Below, one piece after another: positions 1-9,323 of a stretch of DNA of 47,518 nt; position 1 is the stretch's first letter, and the number at the start of each line of letters is the position of its first letter. Source of the DNA: Streptomyces sp. ISL-10 (lineage in GTDB: Bacteria > Actinomycetota > Actinomycetes > Streptomycetales > Streptomycetaceae); NCBI RefSeq assembly GCF_018614575.1, contig NZ_JAGGOJ010000044.1, forward strand, positions 1 to 47,518, given 5' to 3'. A program made the translations under genes and the position numbers. A model generated the notes under the pieces. The model made no database searches. It saw only the letters and a list, made by a program, of their open reading frames with translations, and was not told the origin of the DNA.

Positions 1-971
1 GCCCAGTGGCACGCCACCCCCGCCCCGCCGTTCGGCAGCGCGGCCAGCACCGGGAGGTCTCGCGTACGGCACAGCTCCGCCACCCCCGCCCGCGCCGCCT
101 CGCCCGAGGAGAGGACCTGGCAGCGGGCGTGGAAGCGGCAGCCGGCCGGGATACGGGACGGGTCCGGGGGCTCGCCCGTCAGGACCACCGGTTCGTCCCG
201 CGACTCCGGGAGGACCGACAGCAGCGCTTTCGTGTACGGGTGCCGGGGCGCGGTCAGCACCTCCTCCACCGGGCCCGACTCCACGATCCGGCCCAGGTAC
301 ATCACCGCCACCCGGTCCGCGATGTTCCACGCGAGGCCCAGGTCGTGCGTCACCACCAGGGCGGACAGGCCCAGCTCGTCCCGCAGGCGCAGCAGCAGCG
401 CGAGGATCTCGCCGCGTACGGAGGCGTCCAGCGACGCCACCGGCTCGTCGGCCACGATCAGTTCGGGCTCCAGGACCAGCGCGCCGGCGATCACCACGCG
501 CTGGCGCTGACCGCCCGACAACTCGTGCGGATAGCGCAGGAAGAACCGCTCCGGCGGGCGCAGCCCGGCCCGCGAGAGGCCCTCGGCCACCGCAGCCCGT
601 TCGTCGCCCCTGTAGCCGTGGATGCGCAGGCCCTCGGCGACCGCGTCGTACACGGTGTGCCGGGGGTTGAGCGAACCGCTCGGGTCCTGCAGCACGAGCT
701 GCACCCGCTTGCGGTACCGCTTCAGCGCGCGCGAGGCGTAGTCCAGCGGCTCTCCCCCGAACGTCACGCGGCCCGACGTCGGCGGCACCAGACCGAGCAG
801 CGACCGCGCGAGGGTGGTCTTGCCGCAGCCCGATTCGCCGACCAGGGCGACGATCTCGCCCGTACCGATGTCGAGATCGACCCCGTCGACCGCCCGCGCG
901 GAGGGCCGGCCGCGCCGCCCGGGAAAGGCGATGTGCAGCCCGGCAGCCGACAGCAGGGGAGTGGTGGTCAT
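1..971 (-). CDS. Peptide ABC transporter ATP-binding protein, OppF/DppF type (3' end outside window)
   Basis: ATP-hydrolysing subunit of a peptide/nickel-type ABC importer, acting at the inner face of the membrane. Translating back from the ATG at 971 gives MTTTPLLSAAGLHIAFPG, then Walker A GESGCGKTT, a Q-loop in LVLQDPSGSLNP (the SLNP is typical of Opp/Dpp ATPases), the ABC signature LSGGQRQR, Walker B LIVADEP and the switch histidine in VVTHDLG. Near the left edge it has the C-terminal oligopeptide-transporter segment with PxxIPxGCRFHARC. The frame is still open at base 1, so about 323 residues are present and the end is missing. It is last in a five-gene minus-strand importer operon, 82 bp after the preceding ATPase. 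The substrate cannot be read from sequence; oligopeptides are the family default. Confidence 0.93.
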   Translation of the reverse strand, partial: MTTTPLLSAAGLHIAFPGRRGRPSARAVDGVDLDIGTGEIVALVGESGCGKTTLARSLLGLVPPTSGRVTFGGEPLDYASRALKRYRKRVQLVLQDPSGSLNPRHTVYDAVAEGLRIHGYRGDERAAVAEGLSRAGLRPPERFFLRYPHELSGGQRQRVVIAGALVLEPELIVADEPVASLDASVRGEILALLLRLRDELGLSALVVTHDLGLAWNIADRVAVMYLGRIVESGPVEEVLTAPRHPYTKALLSVLPESRDEPVVLTGEPPDPSRIPAGCRFHARCQVLSSGEAARAGVAELCRTRDLPVLAALPNGGAGVACHW

Positions 972-1053
972 GCGCGGCTCCTCGGTGCGGCCCCGGCACA
1001 CTGCACCGGGTGACGGAACGGGCGGGCCCGGCACGGGCCGGGAAGGGACGCGG

Positions 1054-2031
1054 TCACAGCTGCTCCGCCCCCTGCGGACCCACGTGCAGACAGGCCGCCC
1101 GATGCGCCTCACCGGCCGTCACCAGCACCTGGTCCTCGGTGGCGCAGGCGTCCACGGAGACGGGGCAGCGCGGGTGGAAGGTGCAGCCGGCCGGCAGCGA
1201 CGCCGGGTCGGGCGGGTCGCCGGGAAGCCCGCGCGGGGCACGGCGCGACGCCGGGTCCCCGATGCGCGGGAACGCGGCGGACAGGGCCTGCCCGTACGGG
1301 TGCCGGGCCGCGCCGTACACCGCCCGCGCGGGGCCCTCCTCGACGATCCGGCCCGCGTACATCACGGCCAGTTCGTCGCAGGTGTCGGCGAGGACGCCCA
1401 GATCGTGGCTGATCATCAGCAGCGCGATGTCCTTCTCGGCGACCAGCTGCTCGATCAGCCGCAGGATCTGCGCCTGGATCATCACATCGAGTGCGGTGGT
1501 GGGCTCGTCGGCGACGATCAGCCGGGGATCGCAGGCCAGCGCCATCGCGATCATCACCCGCTGGCGCTGTCCTCCGGACAACTCGTGCGGATAGGCGTCG
1601 GCGCGCGACACCGGCAGGCCCACGTGCTTCAGGAGTTCTCCGACGCGCGTCCTGGCCTCGGCGGCGGTGGCCTTGCGGTGCAACAGGACCGGCTCGGCGA
1701 TCTGGTCGCCGATGCGGTGCACCGCGTTCAGCGAGTGCATCGCCCCCTGGAAGACGATCGACGCCCCGGCCCAGCGGACGGCCCGCAGCCGCCCCCACTT
1801 CATGGTCAGCACGTCCTCGCCGTCGAGCAGGATCTCGCCGGTCAGCCGGGCGGAGGCGGGCAGCAGCCGCAGCAGGGCGAGGGCCAGTGTCGACTTGCCA
1901 CAGCCCGACTCGCCCGCGACGCCGAGCTTCTGCCCGGCGGCGAGGGAGAGGTCGACGCCGCGTACGGCAGGAACGGCGCGTGTTCCGGAACCGTACGTCA
2001 CATGGAGGTTCCTGACCTCTAGCAGGCTCAA
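1054..2031 (-). CDS. Peptide ABC transporter ATP-binding protein, OppD/DppD type
   Basis: Second ATPase of the importer, expected to pair with the one downstream. It has Walker A GESGCGKST, IVFQGAMHSLNAV as Q-loop and SLN element, signature LSGGQRQR, Walker B LIVADEPTTALD, switch MISHDLG, and the C-terminal motif PAGCTFHPRCP. The frame extends to an ATG at 2139, but that would overlap the permease by 110 bp. A TTG at 2031 is the better start: it overlaps the permease stop as TTGA, has GGGAG seven bases upstream, and begins LSLLEVRNLHVTYG, exactly where the domain begins. That gives about 325 residues, the normal size for OppD/DppD. Confidence 0.93.
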   Translation of the reverse strand: MSLLEVRNLHVTYGSGTRAVPAVRGVDLSLAAGQKLGVAGESGCGKSTLALALLRLLPASARLTGEILLDGEDVLTMKWGRLRAVRWAGASIVFQGAMHSLNAVHRIGDQIAEPVLLHRKATAAEARTRVGELLKHVGLPVSRADAYPHELSGGQRQRVMIAMALACDPRLIVADEPTTALDVMIQAQILRLIEQLVAEKDIALLMISHDLGVLADTCDELAVMYAGRIVEEGPARAVYGAARHPYGQALSAAFPRIGDPASRRAPRGLPGDPPDPASLPAGCTFHPRCPVSVDACATEDQVLVTAGEAHRAACLHVGPQGAEQL

Positions 2032-2948
2032 CGCGCCACTCCCAGCTTCGGGTTGAGTACGGACTCGATCGCACGCCCGCACAGGGTGAAGGCGAGTGCG
2101 ACGAGTGCGATGGCGATCCCGGGCGGGGCGAGGTACCACCAGTGGCCGGAGGACACCGCGCCCGCCTCGCGTGCGTCCTGGAGCATGCCGCCCCAGGAGA
2201 CGACGGTCGGGTCACCGAGACCGAGGAACGCGAGCGTCGCCTCGGTGAGGATCGCGCTGGAGATGCCGAGCGTGGTCTGGGCGAGCACCAGCGGCATCAC
2301 ATTGGGCAGGACATGCCGGTTCATGATGTGCCCGTGTCCGCCGCCGAGCGCCTTGGCACGCTCGATGTAGGGCCGGGACTCCACCGCGATGGTCTGGGCC
2401 CGCACCAGTCGCGCCGTCGTCGGCCAGCTGGTGACGCCGATCGCGATGACGACGGTCCAGATGTTGCGTGACATCACGGTCGCGAGCACGATCGCCAGCA
2501 CCAGTGTCGGCATGACCAGGAACCAGTCCGTGATCCGCATCAGAACGGTGGAGAACCAGCCGCCGTAGTGGCCGGCGATGATGCCGACGAGCGTGCCGAT
2601 GGCCACCGACAGCGCGGCCGCCAGCAGCCCCACCGTCAGCGAGATGCGCGCACCCCACACCAGCAGCCCGAGCAGCGAACGGCCGAACTGGTCGGTCCCG
2701 AGCGGGAATGCGCCACTCGGCCGTTCCAGTGCCGTACCGGGCGCGTTCGTCACGCTCTGGACGTCCGGGCCGACCAGCAGTGGTGCGGCGAGGGCCAGCG
2801 CGGCGATGAGCACGAGTCCGGCGAGCCCGTACAGTCCGGCGCGGTGCCTGCGGTACTCCCGCCAGAAGCGGGCCACCGAATGCCGGCGGCGCGCCCACGC
2901 CAGTGACGCTGCGGAACGTGCGGTCTTCTCGACCGGGGTCGTCGTCAT
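2028..2948 (-). CDS. Peptide ABC transporter permease, OppC/DppC type
   Basis: Integral membrane subunit of the importer. From the ATG at 2948 the protein is about 306 residues. It has a short cytoplasmic N-terminus, a first membrane helix (LYGLAGLVLIAALALAAPLL), then a periplasm-side loop with the family hallmark HPLGTDQFGRSLLGL-like string (here FPLGTDQFGRSLLGLLVWG), and five more helices. The EAA loop that contacts the ATPase is present as ERAKALGGGHGHIMNRHVLPN. The start overlaps the stop of the upstream permease as ATGA, which implies translational coupling. The longer reading frame upstream of 2948 is a shadow of the neighbouring permease and was excluded. Confidence 0.93.
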   Translation of the reverse strand: MTTTPVEKTARSAASLAWARRRHSVARFWREYRRHRAGLYGLAGLVLIAALALAAPLLVGPDVQSVTNAPGTALERPSGAFPLGTDQFGRSLLGLLVWGARISLTVGLLAAALSVAIGTLVGIIAGHYGGWFSTVLMRITDWFLVMPTLVLAIVLATVMSRNIWTVVIAIGVTSWPTTARLVRAQTIAVESRPYIERAKALGGGHGHIMNRHVLPNVMPLVLAQTTLGISSAILTEATLAFLGLGDPTVVSWGGMLQDAREAGAVSSGHWWYLAPPGIAIALVALAFTLCGRAIESVLNPKLGVAR

Positions 2949-3994
2949 CGGCCCACCCGGGGATCGAGCAGCGGATACAGCAGGTCGGCGAGGAGGTTCA
3001 TCAGGATCATCGCGCCGGCGAACACGACGAAAAGGCCCTGCACGAGGGGCAGATCGGGCACGCTGAGCGCCTGGTAGAACAGTCCGCCGAGGCCGGGCCA
3101 GGAGAACACCGTCTCCACCAGGATCGAACCGGCCGCCACATGCCCCAGGTTGATGAAGACCATCGTCACCGTCGGCAGCAGCGCGTTCGGAACGGCGTGC
3201 CTGCGGCGCACCGCATCGTCCCGGAGCCCTTTGGCACGGGCCGTCGTCAGATAGTCGCCGCCCATCTCGTCGAGCAGCGAGGAGCGCATCACCAGCAGCG
3301 TCTGCGCATAGCCGACGGCGACCAGTGTGATCACCGGAAGCACCATGTGGTGCGCGACATCGGCGACGTACGCGAAACCGCTCTCGTTGCCGGACTCCAT
3401 TCCTCCGGTCGGGAACATTCCGGGAATGGGGCCGAGCCCCACCGCGAAGACGATGATCAGCAGCAGACCCAGCCAGAAGGCGGGCACCGACCACAGCGTC
3501 AGTGCCACACCCGTGTTGAGTCTGTCGCCGAGACTGCCGTGCCGCCAGGCCGAGCGGGTGCCGAGCCAGAGCCCGATCGACGAGTAGATCACCACGGCGA
3601 CCCCGGTGAGCAGCAGCGTGGCCGGAACCTTCTGGGCGATCAGATCGCCCACGGGCGCGTGGAACTGGTACGACATGCCCAGATCACCCGTCAGGGCATT
3701 GCCGCAGTAGTCGGTGAACTGCTGCCACATCGGCTGGTCGAGTCCGAACTGGCGGCGCAGCGCGGCCAGTTGCTCCGCGGACGTCGGCATGCCATGGGTC
3801 ATGGCCTTCACCGGGTCACCGGGGATGATCCGGAAGAGGAAGAAGCTGGTGACGAGCACGGCGAACAGCGAGATCGCCGCGCCGCCGAGCCTGCCCGCCG
3901 CATGAAGGAGATAGGCGCGTAGATTGCCGCTCGCGGCGCGGGCCTCGGGGGCCCGCGCCACAGCGGCCGTGCCGGTCGTGCTCGTGGTGCTCAT
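2945..3994 (-). CDS. Peptide ABC transporter permease, OppB/DppB type
   Basis: First permease of the importer, 349 residues, about six membrane helices. Family marks are FFLFRIIPGDPVKAMTHG near residues 50-65, typical of OppB/DppB, and the EAA loop TTARAKGLRDDAVRRRHAVPNALLP around residues 250-270. A cytoplasmic N-terminal tail of about 35 residues precedes the first helix. It lies three bases after the binding-protein gene and overlaps the next permease by four bases, so the importer genes form one tight transcription unit. Confidence 0.93.
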   Translation of the reverse strand: MSTTSTTGTAAVARAPEARAASGNLRAYLLHAAGRLGGAAISLFAVLVTSFFLFRIIPGDPVKAMTHGMPTSAEQLAALRRQFGLDQPMWQQFTDYCGNALTGDLGMSYQFHAPVGDLIAQKVPATLLLTGVAVVIYSSIGLWLGTRSAWRHGSLGDRLNTGVALTLWSVPAFWLGLLLIIVFAVGLGPIPGMFPTGGMESGNESGFAYVADVAHHMVLPVITLVAVGYAQTLLVMRSSLLDEMGGDYLTTARAKGLRDDAVRRRHAVPNALLPTVTMVFINLGHVAAGSILVETVFSWPGLGGLFYQALSVPDLPLVQGLFVVFAGAMILMNLLADLLYPLLDPRVGR

Positions 3995-3997
3995 CGA

Positions 3998-5890
3998 CTA
4001 TTCACGGTCTTCCGCGGTGGAACGGCGCCGCATCGCGACGAAGAGCCCGAGAGCGGCGGCGAGCACGACGACCGCGCCGATACCGATCACGGCACCCGTC
4101 GAGGAGCCGCCTCCGGAACCGCTGCCCTCTCCCGCGGCGGGCTCGGCCGACCACCAACTCCAGTAGCCGTCCTGGCCGTAGATGTTGCCGGCGGCCTCGG
4201 GCATCGTCGTGATGGACTTGATCTGGTCGGTACGGTACGCCTCGACCGCGTTCGGATACGCGAGGACATTCATGTAGCCCGTGTCGTACAGCCGCGCCTG
4301 CATCTGCTTGACCAGCTCGGCGCGCTTGGCGGGGTCGTACTCCGCGGCCTGCTTCGCGTACAGCTCGTCGAACTGCTTGTCGCAGATGAAGTTGTCGGTG
4401 GCGCCGGTGTCCTTGGGCGTGGCGGGCAGCGCCGCACAGGTGTGGATCGACAGGACGAAGTCGGGATCGGGGTTGACGGACCAGCCGTCGAAGGCCAGGT
4501 CGTAGTCGCCCTTGAGCCACGGATCCGAGACGTTGTCGAGGCACTCGACCTTCAGCCCGATGCCGAGTTCGCCCCACCACTCCTGCAGGTACTTGCCGAT
4601 CGCCTTGTCGTTCGGGTCGGTGGCGTGGCACAGGACGCGGAAGTCCAGTGCCTTGCCGTCCTTGCCGACGCGCTTGCCGGCTGCGGTCTTCCGGTAGCCG
4701 GCACTGTCGAGGAGTCTGGCCGCCTCGGCCGGGTCGTAACCGATCTTCCGATCGGCATCCGGCTTCCAGAAGTACGAGGTGAAGCGCGGCGGGATGTAGC
4801 CCTCGCCCTCGACCGCATGGCCCTGGAAGACCTTGTCGACGATCGTCCTGCGGTCCGTAGCGTGGAACAGCGCCTTGCGCACGGCCGGGTCGAGCAGCGC
4901 CTTGTGCCCGCTGCCGAAGCTGCTGCCGTCCTTGGCCTGCGCGCCGGGGTTCGTCGCCAGCGCGAAGAAGCGGCGGCCGGGGGCGTCGTTGACCTTGATG
5001 TTCTCCGCGTTCTTCAGTGCGGCGGCCTGCGCCGGGGTCAGTCCCTGGACGAAGGACACCTCGCCCTTCTGCAGTGCGGCGACGGCGGCGTCACCGTCCT
5101 TGTAGTACTTGAAGACCAGTTCGTCGAACTTCGGCGCGCCCCGCCAGAAGTCCTTGTTGGGACGGAGCTTCACATACTGGTCGACCTTGAAGTCCGTGAT
5201 GACGAACGGGCCGTTGCCGACGATCGGGAACTGCTTGTCGTTGTTGAACTTCGAGAAGTCGCCGACCTTCTCCCAGATGTGCTTCGGCACGATCGGCACG
5301 TCCAGGGCCGTCATCGTGGCCTGGGGCTTCTTCAGCTCGATGACGAGCGTCCTCGGGTCGGGCGCGGTGACCTTCTTGAAGTTCGCGGTGAAGCTGCCGT
5401 TGGCGGTGGCCGCGTTCTGGTCCGTCATCATCTTGGTGAAGGTCCACGCCGCGTCCTCGGCGGTGGCCTGCCTGCCGTCCGACCACTTCGAGTCGTCGCG
5501 GATGGTGTACGTCCACGTGAGCTTGTCATCGGACGGCTTCCAGGCCGTGGCGAAACCCGGGACCGTCCGACCGTCCCGGGGGTCGTAGTTCGTCAGGTAC
5601 TCGTACGCCAGTCGGTGGATCGAGGTGCTCACCAACCGTGCGGCGAGGAACGGGCTCAGGGAGTCCACGCTCTGCGAGACGGCGACGGTGAGGACCTGCT
5701 TGCCGTCCTTCTCTTCTTCCTCCCCGGCTGCCGCCAGGGCGGGGGAGAGCGCGCGTTCATGGGCGCCGGCGTGGGCCGGCGGGACCATCGCGCCGGACAT
5801 CAGCAGCGCGGAGGCGGCTGCGCTGGCGGCGAGGACCAGTCGGTAGCGGGGGCGTTGCCGGACGGAGCGGGATGGAGCCTTATGGACCAT
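3998..5890 (-). CDS. Extracellular solute-binding protein, family 5, with C-terminal membrane anchor
   Basis: Peptide-binding receptor of the importer, 630 residues, at the head of the operon. A Sec-type signal peptide covers about residues 1-41 (basic start, alanine/leucine-rich core, cleavage likely after PAHA). No lipobox cysteine is visible, which is unusual because Gram-positive binding proteins are generally lipoproteins. The mature part has family-5 features: VAVSQSVDSLSPF, DGRTVPGFATAWKPS, WTYTIRDDSKWSDG and VGNGPFVITDF. The C-terminus ends in a Gly/Ser linker, one hydrophobic helix (GAVIGIGAVVVLAAALGLFV) and a basic tail RRRSTAEDRE. This predicts tethering by the C-terminal helix in place of a lipid. 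ATG at 5890 is preceded by GAGG about ten bases upstream. Confidence 0.92.
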   Translation of the reverse strand: MVHKAPSRSVRQRPRYRLVLAASAAASALLMSGAMVPPAHAGAHERALSPALAAAGEEEEKDGKQVLTVAVSQSVDSLSPFLAARLVSTSIHRLAYEYLTNYDPRDGRTVPGFATAWKPSDDKLTWTYTIRDDSKWSDGRQATAEDAAWTFTKMMTDQNAATANGSFTANFKKVTAPDPRTLVIELKKPQATMTALDVPIVPKHIWEKVGDFSKFNNDKQFPIVGNGPFVITDFKVDQYVKLRPNKDFWRGAPKFDELVFKYYKDGDAAVAALQKGEVSFVQGLTPAQAAALKNAENIKVNDAPGRRFFALATNPGAQAKDGSSFGSGHKALLDPAVRKALFHATDRRTIVDKVFQGHAVEGEGYIPPRFTSYFWKPDADRKIGYDPAEAARLLDSAGYRKTAAGKRVGKDGKALDFRVLCHATDPNDKAIGKYLQEWWGELGIGLKVECLDNVSDPWLKGDYDLAFDGWSVNPDPDFVLSIHTCAALPATPKDTGATDNFICDKQFDELYAKQAAEYDPAKRAELVKQMQARLYDTGYMNVLAYPNAVEAYRTDQIKSITTMPEAAGNIYGQDGYWSWWSAEPAAGEGSGSGGGSSTGAVIGIGAVVVLAAALGLFVAMRRRSTAEDRE

Positions 5891-6037
5891 GGGACGGTGA
5901 CCTCACGTCATGACTCGCTCGGAGAAGACAGATGGGTGATCACGGGTTCGCCAGCTGGTGAAGCGAAGGTTTATCAGGGTGGTCATGCCGCGTCAACGGC
6001 CCGTCAAACCACGCGTGGACTGGGGGAATACGACGAA

Positions 6038-6065
6038 GGCCCACACCGGGAAGCCGGTGCGGGCC
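6038..6065 (-). terminator. Intrinsic terminator hairpin after the EspI-like gene
   Basis: On the minus-strand RNA, GGCCCGCACCGG and CCGGTGTGGGCC pair over 12 bp with a CTTC tetraloop and one G-U pair. On the plus strand the same position is an A-C mismatch, so the hairpin fits minus-strand transcription. It starts about 25 bp past the stop of the gene at 6091-9039 and lies in the 200-bp gap before the importer operon. The rest of that gap (5891-6037) should hold the importer promoter; I could not pick one with confidence. Confidence 0.72.
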
Positions 6066-6090
6066 CTCATTGGTTCAGACCTCTGCCGCG

Positions 6091-9039
6091 TTACTGCTGA
6101 GGGGGTGGCGGTGCCTGAGGAGGCTGCTGCTGCGGCCATCCGGCCGGCAGTGCGGGTGCTTGCGAATCCGGTTGCCCCATGGCGCCCGGCTGACCCGGAA
6201 CGGCGGGTGCGCCCGGGTGTCCGGCCGCGGCGGGCGGCGGTCCGGCAGGCGTCGCGGGGGACTGCGCCTGCGACGGCGGCGACTGCTGCCAGCCCTGCGG
6301 CGGGTAACCCTGCTGCGGGCCGCCGTAAGGCTGCTGCGGGTGCTGCGGCTGTTGCGTTTGGTGGGGCTGTTGCGGGTACGGCTGACCGGGCATCGGCTGA
6401 CCGGGGACGGGCTGGCCCTGCGCGTGCGGCTGGCCCTGCCACTGCGGCTGTCCCTGGCCCTGAGGGCCGGGCATCGGCGGCGCGGCCTGCGGCGGCGGAT
6501 TGCCGTTCGCCGTCCACAGCCCCTGCTGCTGCTGAGCACGTGCGAAGTCCTCGGCGATCAGCGCCGACAGATTGAAGTACGCCTCACGCGTCTTGGGGCG
6601 CATCATGTCGAGGTCGACCTCGGCACCTGCGGCGAGGTGCTCGTCGAAGGGCACCACGACCACACCGCGGCAGCGCGTCTGGAAGTGCTGCACGATGTCG
6701 TCCACCTTGATCATCTTGCCGGTCTCGCGCACACCGGAGATGACCGTCACCGAACGCTGCACCAGGTCCGCGTACCCGTGCGCGGACAGCCAGTCCAGCG
6801 TCGTCGACGCGCTGCTCGCACCGTCGACGGACGGCGTCGAGATGATGATCAACTGGTCGGCCAGGTCCAGCACTCCGCGCATGGCGCTGTAGAGCAGCCC
6901 CGTGCCGGAGTCCGTGAGGATGATCGGGTACTGCCTGCCCAGCACGTCGATCGCGCGCCGGTAGTCCTCGTCGTTGAACGTCGTGGAGACGGCCGGGTCC
7001 ACGTCGTTGGCGATGATCTCCAGTCCGGAGGGCGCCTGCGAGGTGAAGCGGCGGATGTCCATGTACGAGTTGAGGTACGGGATCGCCTGGACGAGGTCAC
7101 GGATGGTGGCCCCGGTCTCCCGGCGCACCCGGCGCCCGAGCGTGCCGGCGTCGGGGTTGGCGTCGATCGCGAGGATCTTGTCCTGGCGCTCGGTGGCGAG
7201 GGTCGAGCCGAGTGCGGTGGTCGTGGTGGTCTTGCCGACACCGCCCTTGAGGCTGATGACCGCTATCCGGTAGCAGGAGAGCACCGGCGTGCGGATCAGG
7301 TCCAGCTTGCGCTGCCGCTCCGCCTCCTCCTTCTTGCCACCGAGCTTGAAGCGGGCGGCGCTGGAGGGGTTACGGCTCGACTTGGGCTTCTGCTTGTTGT
7401 TGCGCAGCAGCCGGTCGGAGGAGAGCTCCACGGCGGCCGTGTACCCGAGGGGCGCGCCGGGGACGGACCGCTCGCGCTGGTCGTGCGTGACGGGCGTGGG
7501 CCACGCGCCACCGGTCCGGGGGTCGACGGCCTCGCCCTGCGCGCCGGGTGCGCCGGGGACCTGCGGACCGGGTGCCTGGGGCGGAAGCTGTCCGGGGTGG
7601 GCCGCCGGCGGGAGCGGCTGACCGGGCTGGGGGTACGGCTGCTGGGCCTGGGGCGGAACGGGGAGCGGAGCCTGAGGGGCGGGCTGTCCCGGCTGTCCGG
7701 GGTGTGGGAAGCCGTAACCACCGGGCTGCGGGGTGTGCTGGCCCTGCTGAGGGAAGCCGTAACCGCCCTGTGGTGCGGGGGCGTTGGGTGCGGGCTGTGC
7801 CGGTTGTCCGGGCTGTTGTCCCTGCTGCTGTGGCGTCTGGGGGAAGCCGTAACCCCCCTGCGGGGCGGGGGCGCTGGGCTGCGGCTGGCCGTGCTGCGGC
7901 TGAGGCGTCTGGGCCGGCGGCGTCTGGCCCGGCTGCGGCTGCTGCGGGAAACCGTAACCACCGGGCTGGCCGGGCGCAGGCGTGGGCCACGGCGCCGGGG
8001 GCGACTGCGGCTGAGCCGACTGGTCGGCGGTGGGCGCGGGTGCGGGCCACTGCTGGGCGGGGGCCGGCGCGGCGGGCTGGTACGCGGCCGGCAGCGGCGG
8101 CAGCTCACTCTGCGGCGCGACAGGGGCGGGCGCAGGGGCCCACGGCTGGACCTCGGCGACGGCGGCGGGCACGGCGTCCTGGACGTCGTCGGTAGCCGCC
8201 TCGTCCTCCGCCGGCGTGACGTCGGCAACCGCGTCGCGGGGGGCGTCGGCGGCGGCGGCCATCTCTGAGGAGTCCGCGGGCTCGCCCCGGTCGTCGTCCG
8301 CGTCTGCGTCAGCAACGGCGAGGGACGTCGCGGGCTCGCCCGATTCGTCGTCCTGCCGGGTGGCACCGGTGCCCTCCGAGAGCTCCGCCGCATCGGCGTC
8401 GTCGGTGCCTGCGGCGCCCTCGGCGCCTTCCGCGGCCTGGGAGTCCGCGGTGTCCTGGGCGGCGGCGAGCTCGGCCATCTCCCGCTTCAGCGCCGCCGCG
8501 GAGAAGCGCATGGTTGCGCCGCTCTCCAGATCGCCGCTCCCGAGGGACTGCGACGACGCCTCGTCCGCCACGGGCGCGACCGGAGCCGCCGGCGACGCCT
8601 GCTCGGCCACCGGTGCGGGCGTCGGTGCGACGGGGCCCGGCTCGTGCGCGAAGGCGGCGGGAGCCGGCGGCGGCACGGCGGGGCCCGGCTCGTGCGCCAC
8701 GGGAGCGGGCGCGGGCGACGGGGCGGCGGGGCCTGGCTCGTGTGCTATGTGCGTCGCGGGCTCCTGCGCCGCGGCAGTCGCGGGCGGCGCCGGTGCCCAG
8801 TTCGGCTCGAAACCGCTCCCCGCGGGCAGCCCCGGCACGGCGACCGGAGCGCCCTGCGGCGGAGGCGGGGTGTGCTGACCGGTGCTCCCGCCCGAGGTGT
8901 CGCCCGACGCGTTCTGCGTGTACCAGGCAGGTGGGGTGTAGTCGATGGTGAACTCACCCGTCAGCTCGGCGGGCTCCGCGTCGGACTCGTCGACGGGAAG
9001 GTTCCAGCCCCCGTGGATGTCGTCCCGATCGCCGTTCAC
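6091..9039 (-). CDS. EspI-like protein: proline/alanine-rich region fused to a MinD/ParA-type ATPase
   Basis: A 982-residue cytoplasmic protein that matches the plan of mycobacterial EspI (long Pro/Ala-rich N-terminus, SIMIBI-class ATPase after it). Residues 1-580 or so are low-complexity: acidic Ala/Glu/Asp stretches, then Pro/Gln/Gly with four copies of a GGYGFPQ/H motif. The ATPase spans about 590-860, with the deviant Walker A KGGVGKTTTTTALGS, LAIDANPDAGTLG, a switch-like ILTDSGTG and LIIISTPSVDGASSA. A Pro/Gln tail ends the protein. The GTG start at 9039 has AGGAGG close upstream. In mycobacteria EspI affects ESX-1 secretion under low ATP; a similar regulatory or substrate-targeting role here is inference from architecture and ESX context. 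Confidence 0.85.
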   Translation of the reverse strand: MNGDRDDIHGGWNLPVDESDAEPAELTGEFTIDYTPPAWYTQNASGDTSGGSTGQHTPPPPQGAPVAVPGLPAGSGFEPNWAPAPPATAAAQEPATHIAHEPGPAAPSPAPAPVAHEPGPAVPPPAPAAFAHEPGPVAPTPAPVAEQASPAAPVAPVADEASSQSLGSGDLESGATMRFSAAALKREMAELAAAQDTADSQAAEGAEGAAGTDDADAAELSEGTGATRQDDESGEPATSLAVADADADDDRGEPADSSEMAAAADAPRDAVADVTPAEDEAATDDVQDAVPAAVAEVQPWAPAPAPVAPQSELPPLPAAYQPAAPAPAQQWPAPAPTADQSAQPQSPPAPWPTPAPGQPGGYGFPQQPQPGQTPPAQTPQPQHGQPQPSAPAPQGGYGFPQTPQQQGQQPGQPAQPAPNAPAPQGGYGFPQQGQHTPQPGGYGFPHPGQPGQPAPQAPLPVPPQAQQPYPQPGQPLPPAAHPGQLPPQAPGPQVPGAPGAQGEAVDPRTGGAWPTPVTHDQRERSVPGAPLGYTAAVELSSDRLLRNNKQKPKSSRNPSSAARFKLGGKKEEAERQRKLDLIRTPVLSCYRIAVISLKGGVGKTTTTTALGSTLATERQDKILAIDANPDAGTLGRRVRRETGATIRDLVQAIPYLNSYMDIRRFTSQAPSGLEIIANDVDPAVSTTFNDEDYRRAIDVLGRQYPIILTDSGTGLLYSAMRGVLDLADQLIIISTPSVDGASSASTTLDWLSAHGYADLVQRSVTVISGVRETGKMIKVDDIVQHFQTRCRGVVVVPFDEHLAAGAEVDLDMMRPKTREAYFNLSALIAEDFARAQQQQGLWTANGNPPPQAAPPMPGPQGQGQPQWQGQPHAQGQPVPGQPMPGQPYPQQPHQTQQPQHPQQPYGGPQQGYPPQGWQQSPPSQAQSPATPAGPPPAAAGHPGAPAVPGQPGAMGQPDSQAPALPAGWPQQQPPQAPPPPQQ

Positions 9040-9323
9040 TTTGCCTCCTGGTGTGGTCGAGCACCCTTGTGCCGTCGTGGGTGGGGGCCACCGTTGACTT
9101 CCGATCGGCCCGGCTCTCCCCCTGGAGACGCGGTGAAGATGCCCAGAGGTTCTTCTGCCGCGCCCCGACCCACCCTAATCGCCAACAACGCCACTGCGTC
9201 AGGCCCGCCCGTCCCCGTCCCCTGTCCCGTACGTCACGCCCTGCCCCCAGGTGACCCCGGTACGCCGGAGCGTGAAGAATCCCGTGGGCAAACCGGTACA
9301 ACTGCGCCGAGATGTGCGACTGC

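Noticed and set aside
4442..6100. 552-aa ORF antisense to the solute-binding protein
   Set aside because: Same shadow effect; the opposite strand has a full family-5 protein with signal peptide.
7700..7960. Short repeats resembling a CRISPR array
   Set aside because: The repeats encode GGYGFP within a protein frame, have uneven spacing and lie in a proline-rich coding region.
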